A program made the translations under genes and the position numbers. 11,302 bases of DNA from an uncultured Woeseiaceae bacterium (GTDB lineage: Bacteria; Pseudomonadota; Gammaproteobacteria; Steroidobacterales; Woeseiaceae): contig CALZHX010000267.1 in assembly GCA_945787435.1 (NCBI GenBank), positions 1 through 11,302 on the forward strand, given 5' to 3'. Shown piece after piece: positions 6,045-11,302 of this stretch. Every line of letters starts with the position of its first letter. Position 1 is the stretch's first letter. The notes beneath the pieces are model-generated. The model did not search any database and was not told the origin of the DNA. It saw nothing but the letters and a program-made list of their open reading frames with translations.

Positions 6045-6248
6045 ATGAAAGCCGACATCCATCCCAACTACGCCGATATCAAGGTAACCTGTAGTTGCGG
6101 TAACGAGTTCACGACGCGTTCGACGCTCGGCGAAGACCTTCTCATCGAGGTTTGCTCCTCCTGTCACCCGTTTTATACCGGCAAACAGAAGATCGTCGAT
6201 ACTGGCGGCCGCGTAGACAAGTTCCGCCGCAAGTACGGAATGAGCTAA
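6045..6248 (+). CDS. rpmE: 50S ribosomal protein L31 (bL31, zinc-binding form)
   Basis: The product is 67 residues (E. coli 70) beginning MKADIHPNY, the standard bL31 opening. The zinc-binding cysteines are kept: CSC at 16-18 and CSSC at 37-40, followed by HPFYTGKQ (41-48) and GGRVDKFRRKY (54-64). It is a large-subunit protein that bridges to the 30S head. This is the zinc-containing type, not the cysteine-free paralogue (ykgM type) made under zinc starvation. AGGAG at 6033-6037 lies 7 nt before the ATG. The frame is open upstream to 5733, but that extension carries no bL31 sequence and covers the DnaA-box spacer, so it is not coding. A hairpin at 6324-6339 may end the transcript before gltA. 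Confidence 0.97.
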   Translation: MKADIHPNYADIKVTCSCGNEFTTRSTLGEDLLIEVCSSCHPFYTGKQKIVDTGGRVDKFRRKYGMS

Positions 6249-6323
6249 AGGCGAGCCCGCTACGGGTAGTCCCTGATTGCCCACGTTTGCGCGACGCTCT
6301 AATCTGATCGAATAGCCCCGGCA

Positions 6324-6345
6324 CCACCAGGTTTGGTGGCGTTTT
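6324..6345 (+). terminator. Weak intrinsic terminator between rpmE and gltA
   Basis: CCACC (6324-6328) and GGTGG (6335-6339) form a five-pair stem with the loop AGGTTT. TTTT follows at 6342-6345. The short stem and T run suggest partial termination at best. Confidence 0.35.
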
Positions 6346-6353
6346 GCTATGCT
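6345..6353 (+). promoter_or_regulatory. Candidate extended -10 promoter of gltA
   Basis: TGCTATGCT is an extended -10 (TGn plus TATGCT, four of six bases matching TATAAT). It lies about 60 nt before the gltA start, with no good -35 at 17 bp. It is the best candidate seen in the rpmE-gltA gap, but weak. gltA could also be read through from rpmE. Confidence 0.25.
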
Positions 6354-6411
6354 CATACGGTTGCAGTGGGCTTGGAGGCTCACGCACAAAATCAGTAGCC
6401 AGAGGAAGACA

Positions 6412-7704
6412 ATGACTAAGGAAGCATTCCGCCTGACAAGCCCCAGCGGCGTAGAATTGGATTTGCCGGTTCGTTCCGGCACCGTCGGACCCGATGTCAT
6501 CGACGTCGGCAAACTCTATAAAGAACAGCGCGTATTTACCTACGACCCTGGATTCGTGTCGACGGGTAGCTGCGAATCCGACATAACCTATATCGACGGT
6601 GAGGAAGGCATCCTCATGTACCGGGGTTACCCGGTCGAGCAGCTCGCCGCGCATTCCAGCTTTATCGAAGTCTCCTACCTCTTGTTGCACGGTGAATTGC
6701 CAACTGCGGCTGAACTCGAGAAGTTCGACCACACCATTCGTACGCACACCATGCTCAACGAGGGCATGCTTAACTTCTTCAAGGGTTTTCGCTATGACGC
6801 CCATCCGATGGCGATGCTGTCCGCAGTCGTGGGTTCGATGTCGGCGTACTACCACAGTGAAATGGATGCGAGTAATCCGGATCACCGCGATATTTTCGCG
6901 CACCGCATCCTCGCAAAAATGCCAACCATTGCGGCTGCTGCTTACAAGCTCACCAGTGGTCAGCCATTCATGTATCCACAGAACGACCTGAACTACTGCG
7001 AAAATCTTCTGCAGATGTTGTTCTCTGTGCCAGCGGAGCCCTACGAGATCGACCCGATCGCTGCCGAAGCGCTGGACCTGTTGTTTATTCTGCATGCAGA
7101 TCACGAGCAAAACTGTTCAACATCGACAGTGCGCATGGCCGGCAGCTCTGGTGCGAATCCGTACTCGGCAATCGCTGCGGGCGTCTCGGCTCTGTGGGGT
7201 CCGGCACACGGCGGCGCGAACGAAGCCGTACTCAACATGCTCAACGAGATTGGCGACAAGAGCCAGATCAAGAAGTACGTCGCCAAGGCAAAAGACAAAG
7301 TCGATCCGTTCCGCCTGATGGGCTTTGGTCACCGTGTGTACAAGAATTTCGATCCGCGCGCGACGATCATCCGTGAAATGTGCCACAAGGTTCTGGCGCA
7401 GCTCGGCCGCGACGACACGCCGATGTTCGACCTGGCACTCGAGCTCGAGCAGATGGCGCTCAAGGACGACTACTTTGTCGAGAAGAAGCTATACCCGAAC
7501 GTCGACTTTTACTCCGGCATCATCTATCGCGCGCTCGGCATTCCGACGTCCATGTTTACGGTCATGTTCGCGATTGGCCGCTCCGTTGGCTGGACTGCTC
7601 ACTGGCGAGAGATGATCGCCGATCCGAGTACACGAATCGCACGGCCACGGCAGTTGTACACGGGCCCGCCGCAGCGAGACTACATCGCTATCGAGAAGAG
7701 GTAG
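6412..7704 (+). CDS. gltA: Citrate synthase (type II)
   Basis: The product is 430 residues (E. coli GltA 427) with clear identity throughout. It condenses acetyl-CoA and oxaloacetate to citrate, the entry step of the TCA cycle. The catalytic triad is intact: His266 in LWGPAHGGANEA, His307 in MGFGHRVYKN and Asp365 in YPNVDFYSG. Other blocks are DPGFVSTGSCESDITYIDG (45-63), ILHADHEQNCSTSTVR (226-241), GSSGANPYSAIAAG (244-257) and IARPRQLYTG (409-418). The N-terminal beta-rich domain typical of hexameric, NADH-regulated Gram-negative enzymes is present. The start ATG at 6412 has AGAGGAAG just upstream (6401-6408). The longer open frame from 6349 would include the candidate promoter and lacks a Shine-Dalgarno. 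The gene stands alone and converges on the minus-strand genes to its right. Confidence 0.97.
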   Translation: MTKEAFRLTSPSGVELDLPVRSGTVGPDVIDVGKLYKEQRVFTYDPGFVSTGSCESDITYIDGEEGILMYRGYPVEQLAAHSSFIEVSYLLLHGELPTAAELEKFDHTIRTHTMLNEGMLNFFKGFRYDAHPMAMLSAVVGSMSAYYHSEMDASNPDHRDIFAHRILAKMPTIAAAAYKLTSGQPFMYPQNDLNYCENLLQMLFSVPAEPYEIDPIAAEALDLLFILHADHEQNCSTSTVRMAGSSGANPYSAIAAGVSALWGPAHGGANEAVLNMLNEIGDKSQIKKYVAKAKDKVDPFRLMGFGHRVYKNFDPRATIIREMCHKVLAQLGRDDTPMFDLALELEQMALKDDYFVEKKLYPNVDFYSGIIYRALGIPTSMFTVMFAIGRSVGWTAHWREMIADPSTRIARPRQLYTGPPQRDYIAIEKR

Positions 7705-7719
7705 GCGCTGAAATCAACT

Positions 7720-7806
7720 GGCGGCCATGAACGGGATGTTCTTCGCCGGAAGTAAAGCGCAGCGCAGCGAGCCATGCAGGCGAAGAATCTGCCGGTTACG
7801 GCCGCC
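7720..7806. repeat. Nested long imperfect palindrome in the convergent gap
   Basis: An outer pair, GGCGGCC (7720-7726) and GGCCGCC (7800-7806), and an inner pair, TTCTTCGCC (7739-7747) and GGCGAAGAA (7779-7787), are both perfect. The pairs are separated by exactly 12 nt on each side, where six of twelve positions also pair. The 31-nt centre contains AGCGC tandem units (7756-7768). The structure spans the gap between the convergent gltA and minus-strand genes and touches the stop codon of the latter. It could be a REP-like element or act as a bidirectional transcript end. There is no T tract. Confidence 0.55.
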
Positions 7807-8420
7807 TAGCCAAGCAATAACCTGACGGCTTTCCTGTCGGCGCGTTTCATTGGTTTACCATCGATTGGTGAGATCGGTGCCTGGCGGATGCCGTCAACCG
7901 GAAATACGGTTGCTTCGACGCAGGCGTCCTCGAGCTCAAATTGATACCCGGCGAAAGTCTCGGGCTTAGCGCCGCGGCCGCGGCTCGTCTTGAGACGTCT
8001 TTCGTAGGTGCGATAGCTGTATCCCATTGCGTCGAGCTGCGTCGCAATGGATTCCGGGCTATCGGAAAAGACGTGCAAATTAATGGCAGAGTTTTCGTCA
8101 GCCGTGCCTTGCAGTACCGGCCCGATCAGTCGAGGCGCGTAGGCGGACAGCAACTCCATGGCAGCCAGAGCGGTTTCGCGAATCAGCTGTAAAAACTCGG
8201 AGTGCGAATCGCCGACAAACAAAGCCAGGTGATTGCTGATAGCCAGCTCGATTTCCGCATTGCGGGGTAGTGCACCGCGCGTATTCATGCCAAGGCGCTC
8301 AGCAGCCTTCATCTTTGCGACGCGATAGTCGCGAACTCCCTGTTCGACGATGATACGCGCGGCTTCTTGTGCCAGCGTCTGCCGCGCGCGGTTGCCGTTA
8401 CCGTCATTTCTTCCCGCCAT
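7806..8420 (-). CDS. Conserved protein with a degenerate nucleotidyltransferase-like domain
   Basis: This is a 204-residue soluble protein. Residues 11-60 are helical and basic (QTLAQEAARIIVEQGVRDYR, then KMKAAERLGM). Residues 99-117 have the layout of the Pol-beta superfamily nucleotidyltransferase motif, Gly-Ser, about ten residues, then Asp-x-Asp. Here, however, it reads Gly100-Pro101 and later Ser-Ala112-Ile-Asn114-Leu, so both catalytic Asp positions are replaced. A later strand, VEATVF (168-173), would hold the third carboxylate (Glu169). The C-terminus has a conserved-looking PISPIDGKPMKRAD (182-195). I recognise the fold only by motif, and activity is unlikely as read. The ATG at 8418-8420 lies 4 nt after the mrcA stop, so it is cotranscribed with PBP1A. 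The open frame upstream of 8420 overlaps mrcA and is not used. Confidence 0.75.
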   Translation of the reverse strand: MAGRNDGNGNRARQTLAQEAARIIVEQGVRDYRVAKMKAAERLGMNTRGALPRNAEIELAISNHLALFVGDSHSEFLQLIRETALAAMELLSAYAPRLIGPVLQGTADENSAINLHVFSDSPESIATQLDAMGYSYRTYERRLKTSRGRGAKPETFAGYQFELEDACVEATVFPVDGIRQAPISPIDGKPMKRADRKAVRLLLG

Positions 8421-8424
8421 GTCG

Positions 8425-11022
8425 CTAGAACAAGGGCCCGGATTCGTCGTCGTCCTCTTCGGGATCCGGATCGACGCTGCCCGCGTTGTTGAATATATCC
8501 GGCAACGCGTCAACGTCATCGCATTGCGGAACGTGGCCTTCACGGAAGAACTCAAACGTCGTATTACGCTGGCCTGCCCGTGCGGGACAGCCAGTCTCCT
8601 TGTCGATCAATCTGGAAACAATGCCCTCGGGCATCGCCAGCTGGTTCTCGGGCACACCTTTCAACGCCAAGCGCATGAACTCGATCCAGATGGGCAGCGC
8701 AGTGCGCGAACCTTCCTCGCCCGGGCCGAGCGGCAGGCTATCGTCATAGCCGACCCATACGACGCTGGCGATGTCACCGTTGAATCCGCCGAACCAGGCG
8801 TCACGCTGATCATTGGATGTGCCCGTCTTGCCCGACAGGTCGCGGCGCCCAAGCGCCAGCGCGCGCCGACCGGTGCCGCGGCGAATGACATCGCGCATCA
8901 GGTCCTGAATCAAGAACGCGTTCTGGGCAGTGATGACCCGCGGTGCGGCGTTCACATGCTCGAACAACTCGGGAGCGGTTGCCGCATCGGGTTGATACGT
9001 GAGCGCGGCATCTGCCATCTGCTCCAGCGGGAACTCGTCTATCGGGTTGCCTTCCTCGTCAAGCTCGACGTAATGACCCTCCGCCGGTTTCGCAGCACAT
9101 GGTTCACAGACGACTCGCGGATCAGCGCGGTACAACGGCTCACCGTCGGGTCCGAAAATTGCGTCCATAACATAGGGTGTGACGGCATAGCCGCCGTTCG
9201 CAAACACACCGTAGCCCTGTGCCATGTCGAGCGGCGACGCGTTACCACCGCCCAGCGCGAGTGAGCCGTTGCGAATCAGTGCGGCATCGCCGAAACCAAA
9301 TTTCGCAATGTGATTGATCGCGTTGCCAAAGCCAGTTTCGAACAGTAACAAGCGAACCGAAACGAGGTTCATCGACCGGACCAGCGCCTCGCGAAGGCGG
9401 GTGGGCCCATAAAAGCGACCGCTATAGTTAATGGGTCGCCACACGGCCTCGAGCTCGGACGAACTGATGACGATTGGTGCATCGAGAATGACGGTTGCTA
9501 CCGTGTTGCCGAATTCAAGCGCTGCAGAGTAAATGAACGGCTTGAATGCCGATCCGGGCTGCCGATACGCTTGCGTCGCACGATTGTATTTGCTCACTGC
9601 AAAATCGAATCCGCCGATCAGGCTGCTGATCGAACCGTCCTGCGGATCGAGCGAGACAACCGCACTTTGTACCTGGGGAACCTGTGCGAGCGCCCAGGTA
9701 CCAGCCGCAGTGGGCATGATCAAAATAAGGTCACCGGGAGCCAGGACATCGCCCACCGTCTCGGGCGCGGGGCCGAACGTCACGAGATCGATGAACGGAT
9801 TGGCCCAAGCTAATCCAGACCACGGTAGTTTCAGTTTGGAGCCGTTGCTTGTAATTGTAGTAGCGCCATTGCTGACTTCGTCAATATCTGTAACCAGGGC
9901 CACCGTAAGCCCGCCCGGCGCATACTGCTCGAGTGACTGCCGGATCTCGACAGGCCACTGTTCGAATGGCGTCACCAGGATTTCCGGGCTTAGCTCGAAG
10001 TGAGCCAGTGGTCCGCGGTAACCACGACGCCGCGTAAATTCGAGCAGGCCATTTCGGAGCGCATAGTTTGCGGCTTCCTGCATGCGCGCATCGAGGGTTG
10101 TCACGACCTGGTAGCCATCGGTATAGGTGGCATTGCCATACCGTGACAACATCTCGCGGCGCACCATCTCGGCAACATAGGGAGCGTTCAGTTCGACGGC
10201 GGCGCCGTGCATTCGTGCTTCGACGGGCACGGCCGTGGCCTCGTCGTACTGAGCCTGGTCAACAAAACCGATGTCGAGCATGCGATCCAGCACATAGCCG
10301 CGCCGCATGCCTGCGTTCGCCACACTGCGCACCGGGTTGTAACGAGACGGCGCGGGCAGCACGCCGGCGAGAGTCGCGGCTTCGGCGATGCTGATGTCCT
10401 TGAGTGGCTTGTTGAAATACACCTGCGCGGCAGCAGCGACACCGTAGGCACGCTGCCCGAAGAACATCTTATTAAGGAACAGCGCCATGATCTGTTCCTT
10501 CGTGAACTCCTTTTCTATACGTACTGCGAGTGATGCTTCCTTGAATTTGCGCTCCAGGGTCCTGTCGAGCGACAGAAAGTAGTCTCTGGCGAGCGGTTGG
10601 GTCAGCGTACTGCCTCCGCTCTCGACGCTGCCTGTAGAAACGAATTGGTAGGCGGCGCGCAGCAATCCGCGGTAATCGACGCCGGGATGCACCCAAAAAC
10701 GCTTGTCTTCGGCGGCGATAAAGGCATTGACGACGTGCTCCGGGACCTCGTCATAGGTAACAAGTATGCGACGACGCTCACCGATCTCGTCAATCAGGAA
10801 CCCATCACGGCTGAATATCCGCAGTGGAATCTGCAGCGGAATGTCGCGAATGGTCTCAGCGGCGGGCAGTGATGGTGCGACGTAGTAGTAGGCACCAACG
10901 ACGGCCGCAAAAATGCCAATTGCTCCACTGGCGGCCAGGCCGGCAGCAATAATGAGCCAGCGGAAATGCCGCTTTCGCGATTTGTGACGGCGGTTCTTGT
11001 GAGGTTTAGCTTCGATTTGCAT
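8425..11022 (-). CDS. mrcA: Penicillin-binding protein 1A (class A PBP, bifunctional peptidoglycan synthase)
   Basis: The product is 865 residues. A basic cytoplasmic start (KNRRHKSRKRHFRW) precedes one membrane anchor (about 21-47). The glycosyltransferase GT51 domain (about 70-235) has AAEDKRFWVHPGVD (103-116, catalytic Glu105), GGSTLTQPLARDYF (136-149), RKFKEASLAVRIEKEFTKEQI (158-178, second Glu162) and FLNKMFFGQRAYGV (182-195). The transpeptidase has the Ser491-x-x-Lys494 box in QPGSAFKPF, SMN (550-552) and KTGTSND (732-738). An insert domain (about 330-450) precedes it, as in PBP1A orthologues. The protein polymerises lipid II and cross-links stems at the inner membrane, facing the periplasm. 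Odd points are Pro143 where GGSTITQQ usually has Gln, a CEPC pair (639-642) and an acidic tail (DPEEDDDE, 853-860). The start at 11022 has no strong Shine-Dalgarno. It is transcribed with the small gene downstream. Confidence 0.96.
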   Translation of the reverse strand: MQIEAKPHKNRRHKSRKRHFRWLIIAAGLAASGAIGIFAAVVGAYYYVAPSLPAAETIRDIPLQIPLRIFSRDGFLIDEIGERRRILVTYDEVPEHVVNAFIAAEDKRFWVHPGVDYRGLLRAAYQFVSTGSVESGGSTLTQPLARDYFLSLDRTLERKFKEASLAVRIEKEFTKEQIMALFLNKMFFGQRAYGVAAAAQVYFNKPLKDISIAEAATLAGVLPAPSRYNPVRSVANAGMRRGYVLDRMLDIGFVDQAQYDEATAVPVEARMHGAAVELNAPYVAEMVRREMLSRYGNATYTDGYQVVTTLDARMQEAANYALRNGLLEFTRRRGYRGPLAHFELSPEILVTPFEQWPVEIRQSLEQYAPGGLTVALVTDIDEVSNGATTITSNGSKLKLPWSGLAWANPFIDLVTFGPAPETVGDVLAPGDLILIMPTAAGTWALAQVPQVQSAVVSLDPQDGSISSLIGGFDFAVSKYNRATQAYRQPGSAFKPFIYSAALEFGNTVATVILDAPIVISSSELEAVWRPINYSGRFYGPTRLREALVRSMNLVSVRLLLFETGFGNAINHIAKFGFGDAALIRNGSLALGGGNASPLDMAQGYGVFANGGYAVTPYVMDAIFGPDGEPLYRADPRVVCEPCAAKPAEGHYVELDEEGNPIDEFPLEQMADAALTYQPDAATAPELFEHVNAAPRVITAQNAFLIQDLMRDVIRRGTGRRALALGRRDLSGKTGTSNDQRDAWFGGFNGDIASVVWVGYDDSLPLGPGEEGSRTALPIWIEFMRLALKGVPENQLAMPEGIVSRLIDKETGCPARAGQRNTTFEFFREGHVPQCDDVDALPDIFNNAGSVDPDPEEDDDESGPLF

Positions 11023-11302
11023 AGTTGCTGGCGTTATTGAAGGCCTGTCGGGGTTCTACCGCAACTGCGGCATTACCCCAAATCCTGATTAAAAGGTGCG
11101 CTGATGTCTGTCAGGTGCAAAAAATGTGGCGTTTCGCGGGCAAATGCCCCGTGAATCCAAGTTTGAGGCGGCAGATGATAACAAGCGGGACGGGCCCCGC
11201 AATATGGCTGAATAAGTAGTGTCTCCGGGTCCTAGCTCCGGTGTACCGACCAGTTCACGGAATATGCCAGGCGTGCAACTTACTATACGGATCGCGGGAT
11301 CG
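11023..11302. other. Upstream region of mrcA, no gene seen
   Basis: This 280-bp segment has no convincing coding sequence. The plus-strand frame at 11025-11219 has no recognisable content. It contains several small perfect palindromes: 11050-11079; GGGCA/TGCCC at 11138-11149; GCGGG/CCCGC at 11185-11200. No strong sigma-70 promoter for mrcA was identified. In Pseudomonas and E. coli the divergent neighbour of this PBP gene is pilM/hofM, so the type IV pilus operon may begin beyond the right edge. Confidence 0.5.
11050..11079. repeat. Symmetric nested palindrome in the mrcA leader
   Basis: GGGGT (11050-11054) pairs with ACCCC (11075-11079), and inside them CCGCA (11059-11063) pairs with TGCGG (11066-11070). 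There are equal 4-nt spacers and a 2-bp centre. The palindrome lies 28-57 nt upstream of the mrcA start. Its two-fold symmetry suits an operator for a dimeric regulator or an RNA hairpin near the ribosome site. Confidence 0.4.

Noticed and set aside
6349..6411. Upstream ATG at 6349 for gltA
   Set aside because: No Shine-Dalgarno, 21 extra residues unlike citrate synthase, and overlap with the candidate promoter. ATG 6412 has AGAGGAAG.
6142..7110. 322-residue minus-strand open frame opposite rpmE/gltA
   Set aside because: It is antisense to two unmistakable housekeeping genes and has no domain-like content.
8350..9264. 304-residue plus-strand open frame opposite mrcA
   Set aside because: It lies fully antisense to well-supported minus-strand genes, mostly mrcA, and has no recognisable motifs. 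It is a long shadow frame in GC-rich DNA.
11025..11219. 64-residue plus-strand frame upstream of mrcA
   Set aside because: No Shine-Dalgarno and no recognisable sequence, and it covers the mrcA leader palindrome. It is not PilM-like.
1..11302. CRISPR array, tRNA, rRNA, integrase or transposase
   Set aside because: No regularly spaced direct repeats, cloverleaf sequence, rRNA segment or mobile-element protein was found on either strand.

Overview
The window looks like a chromosomal housekeeping stretch of a gammaproteobacterium. The RNase PH, RdgB, HemW, bL31, citrate synthase and PBP1A proteins read at full length and resemble their Escherichia coli counterparts, as far as I can judge from memory. 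The lineage cannot be fixed from the sequence alone. A free-living, possibly marine, gammaproteobacterium outside the Enterobacterales is an inference. No tRNA, rRNA, CRISPR array, transposase or phage gene was seen.

Layout, left to right. (1) Minus strand, 1-2441: a divergon arm of yicC followed 7 nt later by a marC/yhgN-type membrane protein. A probable terminator and a small palindromic repeat come next, then the start of an outer-membrane beta-barrel gene cut by the left edge. (2) Plus strand, 2482-5731: a tight four-gene operon of PP2C-type phosphatase, rph (RNase PH), rdgB (ITP/XTP pyrophosphatase) and hemW (radical-SAM haem chaperone). Gaps are 12 and 5 nt, with a 16-nt overlap at the end. 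yicC and the PP2C gene are divergent with only about 40 bp between start codons. (3) 5732-6044: a 313-bp AT-rich spacer with three consensus DnaA boxes, two of them in a perfect 11-bp-arm palindrome, and an IHF-like match. (4) Plus strand, 6045-7704: rpmE (bL31) and gltA (citrate synthase), separated by a weak terminator and a candidate promoter. (5) A long nested palindrome (7720-7806) in the convergent gap. (6) Minus strand, 7806-11022: mrcA/ponA (PBP1A) followed 4 nt later by a small conserved protein that looks like a nucleotidyltransferase fold without its catalytic aspartates. (7) 11023-11302: the PBP1A upstream region. In many gammaproteobacteria the divergent pilMNOPQ operon starts here, but none of it is inside the window.

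Functionally, the central operon joins RNA maturation (RNase PH), nucleotide-pool cleaning (RdgB), haem handling (HemW) and a signalling phosphatase. The adjacent YicC adds another RNA-processing protein. I see no clearly new multi-gene system. The most interesting signals are the DnaA-box spacer upstream of rpmE, the apparent pseudo-nucleotidyltransferase coupled to PBP1A, and two unrelated nested-palindrome elements of about 85 nt in intergenic gaps.
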